NCBI RefSeq assembly: GCF_000803265.1
Contig: NW_014575403.1
Location: 186,001 to 250,000 of the forward strand
Source: Ordospora colligata OC4
Lineage: Eukaryota > Microsporidia > Ordosporidae
DNA: 64,000 nucleotides
Direction: 5' to 3'
Shown piece by piece: positions 35,737 to 45,227 of the stretch. Positions within the stretch are counted from its first letter, which is position 1. Each line of letters starts with the position of its first letter. A program made the translations under genes and the position numbers. Below the pieces are notes generated by a model. The model ran no database searches and was not told the origin of the DNA. It saw only the letters and a program-made list of their open reading frames with translations.

Positions 35737-36702
35737 TTATAAAACACATTTTCTATGACAGAAGTTCGTCTGTCCTGCCTTTTCAAGTGGCACTGCATCC
35801 TTAAGCATCCATGTATCTTCATTATCATCCCATTCAACCTCAATTCGGCTGTGGCATACACCACAGAACACGGCTCCTCCAGAATGAGCAATTTTCTCCA
35901 CTTTCTCCACCTCAAGCTTCAGCTTAATCTTCTCAATGTTTTTTGTCCATGCTTCTAGAGTAGGGAAAAACTCCCTGCTAACACAGTCCTTTTCTCCCAT
36001 TACCCTTGCCTTTCTTCGATGCTCCTCAATATGTATTCCCATCTGTTCATCTCCTTTCTTTGAATTTTCATATCTCAATCCACATAGCTTACATTGGTTT
36101 GGAAGGTACAGTATGAATGGATCTACAGTCTCCTGCAGATATTCGTTGCTAAGAGTCCTGGTGTCTCCATTCTTTCGACCACCTGTATTCTTAACCACCG
36201 CTTCTTCAAATACACTTTTTTCTTTCTTTGCAGATTGAGTGTCTTTACTTTTCTCATTCTTTGCAGATTGCACATCCTTGTTTTTCTCAATTTTTACAGA
36301 TTGTGTGCTTTTGCTTTCCTTCTTTGTCTTCTCTACATCTGCAATACCTATCTCGTCATTATAATTTCCGCATCCAATAATATCGCTAGCATCTGTATCA
36401 GTCTTGACTCTCTTGCTTCCGCTGTTGTCTTCTCCATAAAGCAGCTTTAAAAACTCATGATCTCCTGAAAACTCCCTTCTATGTTGCATGAAAAAATCAA
36501 GATATCTTATATCTTTGCTGCATAAAAGATGCAAAAAATCCAAAAGAGCATCTGTGTTGCTGTGTTCCCTGTATTGCCTCAACAATTCTTCTCCAACAAC
36601 ATCTTCTTTGTACCTAAATCCTTCGGAAATCATAAACAGCACGTTCTGTACAATCTTGTCGTTCTTCTTAAGAACTGCAAGAAGCGAAACAAACTCGTCC
36701 AT
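35737..36702 (-). CDS. PCF11: mRNA 3'-end processing factor Pcf11
   Basis: Subunit of cleavage factor IA that binds the RNA polymerase II CTD and helps termination. The N-terminal ~95 residues are a short, diverged CTD-interacting domain. A Lys/Ser/Glu-rich linker follows, with three imperfect KxxKDxQSAKxEK repeats. The C-terminal third has the paired zinc-finger region: CKLCGLRYENSKKG, HIEEHRRK, SREFFPTLEAW, then CGVCHSRIEVEWDDNEDTW and FCHRKC, which is the Pcf11 Clp1-binding/zinc module. It is 321 residues versus 626 in yeast. The start is the ATG at 36702, after CCCTGG; an upstream GTG was ignored. Confidence 0.85.
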   Translation of the reverse strand: MDEFVSLLAVLKKNDKIVQNVLFMISEGFRYKEDVVGEELLRQYREHSNTDALLDFLHLLCSKDIRYLDFFMQHRREFSGDHEFLKLLYGEDNSGSKRVKTDTDASDIIGCGNYNDEIGIADVEKTKKESKSTQSVKIEKNKDVQSAKNEKSKDTQSAKKEKSVFEEAVVKNTGGRKNGDTRTLSNEYLQETVDPFILYLPNQCKLCGLRYENSKKGDEQMGIHIEEHRRKARVMGEKDCVSREFFPTLEAWTKNIEKIKLKLEVEKVEKIAHSGGAVFCGVCHSRIEVEWDDNEDTWMLKDAVPLEKAGQTNFCHRKCVL

Positions 36703-36843
36703 CCAGGGCTCGCACACATCTTTTATGATAAATCACAATATTCAATAAAAATCATCTAATAGCTCAACACATATAAAAGACCTTAAACATATACTGTAAT
36801 AAATCACAACCAGTACATTAGAATCCCACATTAAATTACATGC

Positions 36844-38019
36844 TCAAAATCCTCCGCGTCTCCTCTCTACATACTTTACTTTCTTCTTGTTTTCCTTCTT
36901 AGCTGTCGCTTCTTCATCCTTCCTGAATACGGTCCTCAGCATCTCATGGAACTTCTTGTTTACATTGCCCGGCTCAAATTTCTCTTTGACTTTTCTATTA
37001 AATCTATGCCATTTCTTCAACTCTTCCATATTATCTGGAAACTCAACTCTATAATCCCCAGATTCGTCATCTACTAATTCTGATACATTCATCCCATCAG
37101 CGCTCCATTTAACTATCCTGTTATTAAACAAAAAATAACACTTATCTCCACAAAAAAAGAATCCAAGAAATTCATGCGCATCAATATCATACATCATGCC
37201 GTGTGAGTTTATCAGGTCAAATCTGTCGCAAAAAATAAACTCTCCATTTGTGTTATACAATGCAATCATCGTGTCCCCAACTGCAATTTTCAGGTGTCTG
37301 CCTGTGTATATGGATTCAGACGTTCTTTCCTCAATGTTTAAAGAGGTCATCTTGTTTGTCTCTGCAATATACAGTCTGTTTCGGAAAACACTGGTCTTTA
37401 TCGGCGATCTCGAGCAATACAAAGTACTTACAAATCCTGTGTTAAGATTCAAATGGAACACCGTGTTCTCATTAACAACAATAAGCTCCCTGAACAGATA
37501 GAAGTGTATATGTGTAGCATTTCCATTATATTCATACTCCTCTTTAGCTCCCTTCTCATTAAATATCAGGATCTTGGATGCTGTTAGTACAAATATCTCA
37601 TTAAACGGAGAAGTTACAAGATCAAGTGCATCCATTCTCAGGATCTCTACATTCATGCGGTTATACACATATAAGTGATTACTTGTCAGAATAAATGCCT
37701 TTCCATGCCCAACAACAAGTCTCTTGCATATTTCATTCACACTAAATGCAAACTCTTCTTTCCCAACAATTTTGAAAACCCGCCCATTGAGCGAGTATAT
37801 CAATGTGTCACTGTCGATCATCTCAAGAAAGATTCCTCTTTTCGATCTTTTCAGACAAATCGTGGTTTTTGAACGAGCAAAAATATCAGGGACATGCAGC
37901 TTCTTCCTACCAAATTCAAACATGCCATTGTATTTCGGAGACCCAAGCATACTGACATTCAATATTCTTGTGCACATATATAAACTGCGATCATCCTTCA
38001 CATCTGGAAAATCTATCAT
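36844..38019 (-). CDS. Probable beta-propeller protein (391 aa), unrecognised
   Basis: Repeating short beta-strand segments (HLYVYN, IFVLTASKILIFN, HIHFYLFRELIVVN, VFHLNLNTGF, RLYIAETN) suggest a WD40-like propeller over residues ~60-320. A basic helical tail follows (WHRFNRKVKEKF to the Lys/Arg-rich VKYVERRRGGF end), suggesting a nuclear or nucleolar RNA-associated role. No WD dipeptides make a firm family call possible. The ATG directly follows CACCC; the GTG four codons earlier was ignored. The 141-bp gap to PCF11 shows nothing notable. Confidence 0.7.
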   Translation of the reverse strand: MIDFPDVKDDRSLYMCTRILNVSMLGSPKYNGMFEFGRKKLHVPDIFARSKTTICLKRSKRGIFLEMIDSDTLIYSLNGRVFKIVGKEEFAFSVNEICKRLVVGHGKAFILTSNHLYVYNRMNVEILRMDALDLVTSPFNEIFVLTASKILIFNEKGAKEEYEYNGNATHIHFYLFRELIVVNENTVFHLNLNTGFVSTLYCSRSPIKTSVFRNRLYIAETNKMTSLNIEERTSESIYTGRHLKIAVGDTMIALYNTNGEFIFCDRFDLINSHGMMYDIDAHEFLGFFFCGDKCYFLFNNRIVKWSADGMNVSELVDDESGDYRVEFPDNMEELKKWHRFNRKVKEKFEPGNVNKKFHEMLRTVFRKDEEATAKKENKKKVKYVERRRGGF

Positions 38020-38321
38020 GGGTGAACACACTCATTCAAATCATATCATTTAATATAATACCTTAAACTCACTTGGCTTTTATAACTTAAACATAGCTTA
38101 AATTCACTTGAATTTCATAACTTAAACATTATTTCACTAAAATAACTTAAAATCACATCATTTAAACATCACTTAAGTATCATTTGCTTACAATTCACTT
38201 AAACAACACTTAATCACTGCACTTTCATCACTTAAATATCATATACAAAATGCATTTACAAAATACTTCTTTAATCTTTATTATCATCTGATAAACATTT
38301 CCATTCATATCAGTCATTCTA
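38020..38321. repeat. 302-bp intergenic tract with dispersed CACTTAAA/ACTTAAAC words
   Basis: From about 38060 to 38255 the words ACTTAAA(C), CACTTAA or CTTAAA recur roughly a dozen times at irregular spacing in a low-complexity AT-rich background. No ORF, tRNA or clear inverted repeat was seen. The tract separates the start of the propeller gene from the end of the HEAT-type gene on the same strand. Confidence 0.6.
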
Positions 38322-40388
38322 TCATAGCTTTTCACTTTGCTCTTGAATGGCACTCACACGCCTCGCTTCTACTTCATCTTCTTCTTGCTTCATATCCAAT
38401 GCAGTCCTTCTGACAGCAAAAACTCGATCCTTGGCAAACAACTCAACTATCCCACTATCCTTAAATATCAAAGGATGCATCTTACAACAATGTAACAATG
38501 CCCTTCTATATCGCCAATCCTCATCATAATTACTACACAATACCTTAATCACTCTTGTTCGGAATTCCTCATCAAAGTTTTCAATAACTCCTATCTGCGA
38601 TAAAAACACCTTCTTATCGCACTTGCATATCTCCAGAATCCTTTCCTTCAGCTTGTCTCTTACAAATGCCTCAGATGCTTCATTGCATTTTATCCCTTCA
38701 AAAATTATTTCTTCTTCATTATTTTCATTGCACTTACTGCAATGTGCTTCTTGATGTGCTACATTGCAATTCAGATCATCAGAAGCACATGCACCATTAA
38801 CTACACCCTCACACTGTTCATCATCTATAATAATACAGCTCTTCAACTTATCAACACCATCATCTATCTCATTGTTACTTTCATACAAACTCAGAATCAT
38901 CTCAATTATCTCCTTCAGATCATTCGCAAGATGCTTCCCCACCGAGCTGCTTATTCTCTCAACTCGGCTTCCACATATTCCATCAAATACAAAAAACATC
39001 TTTCTATGCCTAAACACCCTTAGAAACCGTGCATACAGTTTGCTGATTTCCAAATAATCATTCATCGACTGCGTCGATATCGATTCAAATGTCTCAGCAC
39101 ACCATGCAACATACATCTTTGCAGTAGCCAAAGAAACAACAAGACTCTCAGCCATCAGTATCTCCTTCCTCATATCGCTCATCTTACAAACCATCTGCTC
39201 TAAAACACTGGCCTCCACCGTCTTCATTCTAAAAAGATTCATCGCACACACTCCTCGATATTCAGTGTTAATATATTTGCTAAACATATCAAGCAGGTCC
39301 TTGTCGAATGTAAAAGCAAGATACAATGCTGCATTCTCAATAAAAAACTTTGCTGATGCCAATTCAATCTCCAGAAGATACTTTTTTGCTTCATCTAGGC
39401 AACGGCGCTCTTCCGATTGATCATATGCTTTGCATTTACACTCTGCATTCACAATCAATGTGCCAGATCCATGGCTTGTGAGTTCCAAACTATCTTTAAA
39501 ATCATTAACTATCGTCTGCTTGCAATCACTCAAACACTCTTGCGCATCTTCAACCTTGCTACTACTCTCTTCATGAGAATCCTCAGAAAAAGGCCTGTCC
39601 TGGCAGAGCTCCAGCCCATCAGGCTGCTTTTCCACACTCATTGACTTGCATCTCTCAAACTCATCCATTGCATAAAAATCAGTTCTAACTATTTGTTCTT
39701 TATCACTTTCAATTTCAGATTCATTAACACGCATGACATCGTTCTCAACATTAGTTGCTGTGTTATTGCCAGATATCTTCAATGCCTTTATGTAATCTTC
39801 AATTGCATCACTTTCCATTCTCTGTGCTCTGCATTTCGTGCATATGTATTTTGCACTTCTCTCTCTCATCAGTCGTACCTTCAAAAGATGTAACTCTGCC
39901 AGAACATCCTTCTTGCCTGTAAATATCTCAAATAAATCATCAAATTGTGCAACAGTAGTCCTAGTAAATAGAAATGCAACTATGTCAACAACCTGCTTAG
40001 TAAAGAGCCTCGACAGCGGTAATACAAGCTTGTAAACATAATCTGCACACCATTCAAGTGGCATATTGCCCCTATCTCCAAGATCCACTCCGCATTTATC
40101 AATCACAAACATAATCTCCTCATCAATTACATTCTTTCCAAAGCATGCATGCATCACATTCCCAATCTCCTCCAAAATCATCAGGCCTGTGTTGAAATCA
40201 ATTCCTTTCTGCATTGTCAGCATTCCAACAATCTTGCCAAAGTCAGCTTTAGAATGCCTGTATACACTGTCAATATGCTTATATGCCCAAATCACATCTT
40301 GCATATTATTCATATCAAGCCTATCCACAACTGCCGTCAATCCTTCACTGCAATGCAACATGTCCTCTCCATTCTCTTTGATTTCCAT
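38322..40388 (-). CDS. Large helical protein with a C-terminal HEAT repeat, possibly PP2A/PP4 scaffold-like
   Basis: 688 residues, mostly helical, with an acidic low-complexity insert (~210-310) and a Cys-rich region (~555-590). The C-terminal repeat (FRTRVIKVLCSN, DEDWRYRRALLHCCKMHP, FAKDRVFAVRRTAL) resembles PP2A A-subunit/PP4R1 HEAT units, which carry 'EWRYR' and 'VxAVRxxA'. An internal ICTKCRAQRM could be half of a zinc site. The resemblance covers one repeat only, so a phosphatase-scaffold role is tentative. CCCC lies 6 bp before the ATG. Confidence 0.55.
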   Translation of the reverse strand: MEIKENGEDMLHCSEGLTAVVDRLDMNNMQDVIWAYKHIDSVYRHSKADFGKIVGMLTMQKGIDFNTGLMILEEIGNVMHACFGKNVIDEEIMFVIDKCGVDLGDRGNMPLEWCADYVYKLVLPLSRLFTKQVVDIVAFLFTRTTVAQFDDLFEIFTGKKDVLAELHLLKVRLMRERSAKYICTKCRAQRMESDAIEDYIKALKISGNNTATNVENDVMRVNESEIESDKEQIVRTDFYAMDEFERCKSMSVEKQPDGLELCQDRPFSEDSHEESSSKVEDAQECLSDCKQTIVNDFKDSLELTSHGSGTLIVNAECKCKAYDQSEERRCLDEAKKYLLEIELASAKFFIENAALYLAFTFDKDLLDMFSKYINTEYRGVCAMNLFRMKTVEASVLEQMVCKMSDMRKEILMAESLVVSLATAKMYVAWCAETFESISTQSMNDYLEISKLYARFLRVFRHRKMFFVFDGICGSRVERISSSVGKHLANDLKEIIEMILSLYESNNEIDDGVDKLKSCIIIDDEQCEGVVNGACASDDLNCNVAHQEAHCSKCNENNEEEIIFEGIKCNEASEAFVRDKLKERILEICKCDKKVFLSQIGVIENFDEEFRTRVIKVLCSNYDEDWRYRRALLHCCKMHPLIFKDSGIVELFAKDRVFAVRRTALDMKQEEDEVEARRVSAIQEQSEKL

Positions 40389-40741
40389 TCAAATGGGGTC
40401 AAAAATCACTTTGTATTTCCAAAAGGACTACACTGTCTTCTCTTGTACTCTCTCAGTGTCTCTATCACACAGTATTCTTATATAAAATCACCTGTACATA
40501 TGTGCATCCACATTGCAATTCTGCTGCATGTCATCTGTTTCATCACTATTCGTGATTAATGCAATCAATACCCTAATCACAATAAAACCTTAATCGATTT
40601 AATCTCCACATGTGCTATATGGCTCAGATCTGCAGACTTCTGATTAATTACATGTCTCTAAAATAAGTAAAAGAACATCCCATAGAACACATTCTCAACA
40701 CCACAAACATATAAATATCTGATAGCACAACATTGTCAACT
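40389..40741. promoter_or_regulatory. 353-bp divergent intergenic region with a TATA box for the secreted-protein gene
   Basis: TATAAATA at 40710-40717 lies 24 bp before the ATG of the Ser-rich secreted protein, an ideal distance if the 5' leader is very short. A CCC (about 40678) and another TATATAAAA-like word (about 40481-40489) lie upstream. No other gene or RNA was seen here. Confidence 0.55.
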
Positions 40742-41944
40742 ATGGCAAGACTTTCATTGATCCTGAGCGTCATGGGCTTCAGCTCAACTATTGCCAATAC
40801 ATATGCATTCAGAAACGACTGTGGTACTTGTGAGGTGCCTAAGAGGGACGTCATAAATTTCATGGGGAAAAAACGCCATTGCGAGTCATCTTCAAATGAA
40901 ATGGACTCCAGCAGCAGGTCTGATTGCGGAATCTCAGATAGTAGTAGTGATAGAAGCAACAGAAGGAACAGATGCGCAGATTCATCTAATTCCGACAGTG
41001 GATACAGCGGCGATTGCTCTGAATCATACTCGTCTTGTATGTCATCGTCTAGCAGCTCGTCATGCGCATCAAACAGCGAGCAATACAAAGGCAAGTGTGC
41101 AACAGAGCTTGAGATCCCACTTGAGAAGATGAAGAACACCTTGTTCACATACTTGATCGGATTCGAAAAGCAGTACAAGGAAAGCGTAGTTGCATTCTTG
41201 CAAGGACAAATTTCACAAGCATCTGTAATAAGCTCTGCATACGTAAGCACACAATACACTGCTCTGCTGGCAGCACTTGCAGATCTTGGATTTGTGATTC
41301 CTGCAGATGTTGTGACACAACTCAAGGCATGGGACACAGCTGAGGCAAGTGCTCTTGCACGAAGCATACAAGAGACTGCAGTGAAGGTCCTGAAGGATCT
41401 CCTGTGCAGAGTCAATAAGATGTGCCACTCCGATCTTATGGGTCTTATTGACAGTGGTCTGTTTTCAAGCCAGGTCTTGAGTGCATTCTCTAACATGCAG
41501 CCTCTGATTAACTCATATGCAGATGAATTGTTTGCAAAGCAGATGGCAGTCTTTGAAAGCTTGAACATTGAGTTCACCTCACAAGCAATTGATGCAATAG
41601 TGATTGGACTACATCTGAATGGCACTGACTTCATTGCATTCTTCACAGCACAGGTCTGTGCTCAACAAGTGAGTGCTCAGGCAGACTTGGCTCAGCTATA
41701 CCTGTACCTTGATATAATGATTACTGCATCATCCACAGACTTCCAGGCAATTGCATTGTTTGAGATTCAATCAATCATGAACAAAGTGTTTGGAACAGCG
41801 ATAGTACCACCTGCATCAACCAATACACCAGTAACTACGCCGCCAGCAACAACTACGCCGCCAGCAACAACTACACCACCAACACAGCCAACACAGCCAG
41901 AACAGCCAACACAACCTGTGTCCCCTCTACCTGGAAGTGTTTAG
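40742..41944 (+). CDS. Secreted Ser/Cys-rich protein with Thr-Pro repeats; candidate spore wall or polar tube protein
   Basis: The 400-residue product begins with a clear signal peptide (MARLSLILSVMGFSSTIANT), with likely cleavage near residue 20. Residues ~45-110 are Ser/Asp/Cys-rich, with runs of Ser. The middle (~115-355) is an Ala/Leu-rich helical domain with few charges. The last ~45 residues are a Thr-Pro-Ala then Gln-Pro-Thr repeat, with an 18-bp unit at 41833-41850 repeated at 41851-41868. Such composition is typical of extracellular spore wall and polar tube proteins, but I match no named one. A TATA box sits upstream, suggesting high expression. The start is the ATG at 40742; the TTG three codons upstream is ignored. 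Confidence 0.8.
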   Translation: MARLSLILSVMGFSSTIANTYAFRNDCGTCEVPKRDVINFMGKKRHCESSSNEMDSSSRSDCGISDSSSDRSNRRNRCADSSNSDSGYSGDCSESYSSCMSSSSSSSCASNSEQYKGKCATELEIPLEKMKNTLFTYLIGFEKQYKESVVAFLQGQISQASVISSAYVSTQYTALLAALADLGFVIPADVVTQLKAWDTAEASALARSIQETAVKVLKDLLCRVNKMCHSDLMGLIDSGLFSSQVLSAFSNMQPLINSYADELFAKQMAVFESLNIEFTSQAIDAIVIGLHLNGTDFIAFFTAQVCAQQVSAQADLAQLYLYLDIMITASSTDFQAIALFEIQSIMNKVFGTAIVPPASTNTPVTTPPATTTPPATTTPPTQPTQPEQPTQPVSPLPGSV

Positions 41945-42124
41945 CACAACCAGACATGTAGTAAAGTTGTAAACACTATGTTGTTGTAGTAAAGGAGCGG
42001 ATGCTTCATGCAACTGTATAGCCAAGGTATATGATGGCAGTTGTAAAATACAATTGCTTTTTCGAGGCTGTAAATAAAGCGATTCAAAAATGGTATATGT
42101 ATATGTTAACTGTTTGCCACCCCA

Positions 42125-43504
42125 ATGGAGTTTTCCAGTCTTAAGATAGACAATAGCATAAAAAAGGGACTTCGAGAGCATGGATTTGTTGAAATGACAG
42201 AGATACAGCAGAAGGTCATTCCTGTTGGTCTTGAAGGAGGTGATGTAATTGGATCCTCGCAAACAGGAAGTGGAAAGACACTTGCATTTGTTATACCTAT
42301 GCTTCACCGCTTGAAGGAGCTTCAGTGGAACATGCAGGACGGTCTTGGGTGTCTGGTTGTGACGCCAACACGTGAGCTTGCTCTACAGATATTTGATGTA
42401 CTGGGTAAAGTAGGTAAGTATGCAGGATTCAGTATGGGACTGGTCATGGGAGGCATGGAGGCAGAAAGCGAATCTGAAAAGATATGTGGAGTAAACATTC
42501 TTGTTTGTACGCCTGGGAGGTTTATACAGCATCTGCACGAAAACACATACATGAACACTGGAAATGTTCAAATTTTGGTGCTTGATGAGGCAGACAAAAT
42601 GATTGAAATGGGATTCAGAGAAAGCCTTGTGTCTATTCTTGGGCATTTGCCGAAGAAGAAGCAGGTGATGTTATTTTCTGCAACTCCAAAGGCATCTGTT
42701 GCAAGGATTCTTGAACTAGATGATCCAAAAATTGTTTGTGTGTACAGAGAAGAAGGATTTCCATCACGGCTGCAGCAGTACTTTTACATGATGAAAATCA
42801 AAGACAAGATAAACAATCTTTATGCATTTTTGAAGAGGAATGCAGATATAAAAGCAATTGTATTTTTCAGCACATGCAAAGAAGTGAAGTTCCACTATTT
42901 GTTATTTGGGAGGCTCAAGTTACGCAGCAAAATTTTCTGCTTGAGCGGTGGAATGACACAGAAGCAAAGGATTGAAGTGTTTACAAGATTTGTAAAGGAA
43001 AATAACGGATACTTGTTCTGCACAGATTTAGGATCTAGAGGACTTGACTTTCCCAATGTTGATGCAGTGCTGCAGTATGACTGTCCATGCAACATAGAAA
43101 CATATGTTCATCGTGTTGGAAGGACTGCAAGAAATAATAATAATGGGAAATCATACTTGTATCTCGTGCATGGCGAGGAAAGAATTCTTTCAGATATACA
43201 GAAAAGAGGATGGGTTCAGAAGAGCAAGGAGCCTGAATCAAAAGATACTTCACCATTAGATGACATATCCGAAGGACCCAGGATCGAGGTAAATCCAATA
43301 GATAGAAATGTTCAGGGTCTTATTAAGCATAATGAAGAAATCGGTGAGTATTGCAAGAAGTATCTTGTGACATATGAAAAGTTTATTTCAATGAGTAGCA
43401 GGAAGTATTCGGATTGTGTAATACAAAAGATGCCGTCTTTATATAACTACTTTGGGATTGAAAGAGACACAAAGCATAAAGGTAGAGAGGACGATTCTGA
43501 GTGA
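42125..43504 (+). CDS. DBP4: DEAD-box RNA helicase, Dbp4/DDX10-like
   Basis: Nucleolar helicase needed for small-subunit processome dynamics (release of U14 snoRNA in yeast). All motifs are present: Q motif (FVEMTEIQ), SQTGSGKT, PTREL, GG, TPGR, DEAD (VLDEADKM), SAT (FSATPK), then C-terminal TDLGSRGLDFP and HRVGRTAR. The SRLQQYF segment after the first domain and DRNVQ with a following helical stretch are Dbp4-like. At 459 residues it lacks the long C-terminal extension of yeast Dbp4 (770). CCCA immediately precedes the ATG. Confidence 0.88.
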   Translation: MEFSSLKIDNSIKKGLREHGFVEMTEIQQKVIPVGLEGGDVIGSSQTGSGKTLAFVIPMLHRLKELQWNMQDGLGCLVVTPTRELALQIFDVLGKVGKYAGFSMGLVMGGMEAESESEKICGVNILVCTPGRFIQHLHENTYMNTGNVQILVLDEADKMIEMGFRESLVSILGHLPKKKQVMLFSATPKASVARILELDDPKIVCVYREEGFPSRLQQYFYMMKIKDKINNLYAFLKRNADIKAIVFFSTCKEVKFHYLLFGRLKLRSKIFCLSGGMTQKQRIEVFTRFVKENNGYLFCTDLGSRGLDFPNVDAVLQYDCPCNIETYVHRVGRTARNNNNGKSYLYLVHGEERILSDIQKRGWVQKSKEPESKDTSPLDDISEGPRIEVNPIDRNVQGLIKHNEEIGEYCKKYLVTYEKFISMSSRKYSDCVIQKMPSLYNYFGIERDTKHKGREDDSE

Positions 43505-43576
43505 GTATTCAATGTTTAATGCAATAAATGTTCGTTTAATTGATTATGCTTTTATTGCAAACATATTTTGGTTTTG

Positions 43577-44824
43577 TTACACATTATGTCTGTTTTCATT
43601 CAGTCTGAGTAATTGATTGTACTTTGCAACTCTTTCTCCACGGCATGGTGCACCTGCCTTAATGTATTCTGCGCCAACACCAACTGCAAGATCACTGATG
43701 AAACAATCTTCGGTTTCCCCACTTCTATGTGATACCATTATTTTCATGTTGTGCATTCGTGCAATCTTTATTGCCTCAATCACCTCACTCACTGTTCCAA
43801 TTTGATTTGGCTTTACCAAAAGCACATTGCATAACCTCTTTGCCCCTGCATCATCAACAAGACGAGAATTTGTAACTGTCAGATCATCTCCAACTATATT
43901 AACACTAGCACCGGCATTTTGAGTGAGCCATTTCCATCCCTCATAGTCGCCTTCGTTGAAAGGATCCTCAAGGCTGTATATCTGTGGATAGCTCGCAAGT
44001 ATTCCAAGATACTTCTTTCCTAGCTCAGAGGTGGAGTATTCATTTCCATCAAAGATGTACTTCCCATCTCTGTAGAACTCGTTGGCTGCAAAGTCAATGG
44101 CAAACCTAAAGTTTGTTCTTCCACACATCTCTGATGCTTTTATTATAAGATCAAGTCCTTCTTCAATGCTTTTTATTGGAGGCGCATAGCCTCCCTCGTC
44201 TCCTACAGACACATAAAGACTTCCGTACTCTTCTGCGATAAGCTTTCTCAAAGATTCGTAAAGTACACATACAGATTCGATGTTTCTTTCTAAATCATCA
44301 TACTGATACGCAACCATGATCTCCTGAACACTCATTCCATTTCCAGAATGTGCCCCACCATTCAGGAGATTGAAGTGTGGAACAGGCATTTTCCTATCAA
44401 ATCCACTAGTAATTGATAAATACTCATCAACACGCATACTAGAAAACGCTGCACACATCTTACAAAATGCCATAGACAGTGCAATCATTGTATTTCCACC
44501 AACATTCGATTTGTTTGGGCTGCTATCGAGACTCAAAAGATAGTTGTCTATGCCATTTATATCTGTGGCATTGCATGAAAGCATCATTAAATTTTGTTCC
44601 ATTACATTAATTTTTTGTATGGCGTGCTTCACTCCTCTTCCATTGTATTCATCGTCTCCGTCCAAAATCACCATAGCCTCCTTAGATCCGGTGGATGCAC
44701 CAGATGGACAGGATGCCCGGAATGTTCCCATTGATGTCTGAAGATCAACCTCTATTGTCGGATATCCTCTGCTCGTCAATATTGACCTTGGCACTATCTT
44801 TGTCAGCACGTCCTTAACCTTCAT
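43577..44824 (-). CDS. ENO1: Enolase
   Basis: Glycolytic enzyme converting 2-phosphoglycerate to phosphoenolpyruvate. Active-site elements are intact: GASTGSKEA loop (Ser39 equivalent), GGAHSGN (His159), SVGDEGGYAP (Glu211), metal ligands in AIDFAANEF, SLEDPF and GDDLTVTN, catalytic Lys in LLVKPNQIGT, and SHRSGETED. At 415 residues it is about 20 shorter than yeast enolase because of a trimmed C-terminus and loops. CCC lies 12 bp before the ATG. It diverges from RPR2 with 56 bp between ATGs. Confidence 0.97.
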   Translation of the reverse strand: MKVKDVLTKIVPRSILTSRGYPTIEVDLQTSMGTFRASCPSGASTGSKEAMVILDGDDEYNGRGVKHAIQKINVMEQNLMMLSCNATDINGIDNYLLSLDSSPNKSNVGGNTMIALSMAFCKMCAAFSSMRVDEYLSITSGFDRKMPVPHFNLLNGGAHSGNGMSVQEIMVAYQYDDLERNIESVCVLYESLRKLIAEEYGSLYVSVGDEGGYAPPIKSIEEGLDLIIKASEMCGRTNFRFAIDFAANEFYRDGKYIFDGNEYSTSELGKKYLGILASYPQIYSLEDPFNEGDYEGWKWLTQNAGASVNIVGDDLTVTNSRLVDDAGAKRLCNVLLVKPNQIGTVSEVIEAIKIARMHNMKIMVSHRSGETEDCFISDLAVGVGAEYIKAGAPCRGERVAKYNQLLRLNENRHNV

Positions 44825-44880
44825 CTGTGTTTGTTAGGGATGTAATACAAAATGCTGAATTCGAATCCTCATATAAGTGG

Positions 44881-45171
44881 ATGCACAAGGATTGTGAAGA
44901 GCACATGAAGTATCTGTATGCAGTTGCAGTGGAGGCGATCAATCTCGAGGATTTACATCGTAGAAAAATAAAGAAGATGAGGACGATGTCTAACAAGTAT
45001 CAGATTCGACTTGCAAAGCAAATAAAAAGAACAATGTGCATGAAGTGCAACACAGTCATGATTCCAGGAGTCAACAGTGTGTCAAGGATACTCAGACGTG
45101 AGAACGGACTGTGTCTTGCGACAAAATGCAGATGTGGGATAGAAAAGGTGATTGTGATGAGAGGAAGGTAG
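44881..45171 (+). CDS. RPR2: RNase P protein subunit Rpr2/Rpp21
   Basis: Small zinc-ribbon subunit of RNase P (tRNA 5' processing). The 96-residue protein has the family layout: an N-terminal helix pair (KDCEEHMKYLYAVAVEA), basic KQIKRTMCMKCNTVMIPG with the first zinc pair, and TKCRCGIEKV with a second pair spaced C-x-C rather than C-x2-C. The human Rpp21 region 'KDREAFQRLNFLYQAA' aligns with the N-terminus from the ATG at 44881, so this start is chosen over a GTG 54 bp upstream. No CCC triplet is close to this ATG. Confidence 0.85.
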   Translation: MHKDCEEHMKYLYAVAVEAINLEDLHRRKIKKMRTMSNKYQIRLAKQIKRTMCMKCNTVMIPGVNSVSRILRRENGLCLATKCRCGIEKVIVMRGR

Positions 45172-45227
45172 CAGCCATCTCCGAAACTTATTCATCATGT
45201 TTCACGGTTTGAATATAAACAAAAATC

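Noticed and set aside
40648..41646. 332-codon antisense frame opposite the secreted protein gene
   Set aside because: A by-product of Ser/Ala codon usage on the other strand; the sense frame has a signal peptide, TATA box and repeat structure.
44855..44871. TTCGAATCC resembling a tRNA B box
   Set aside because: No A box or acceptor/anticodon stems at the right distances on either strand.
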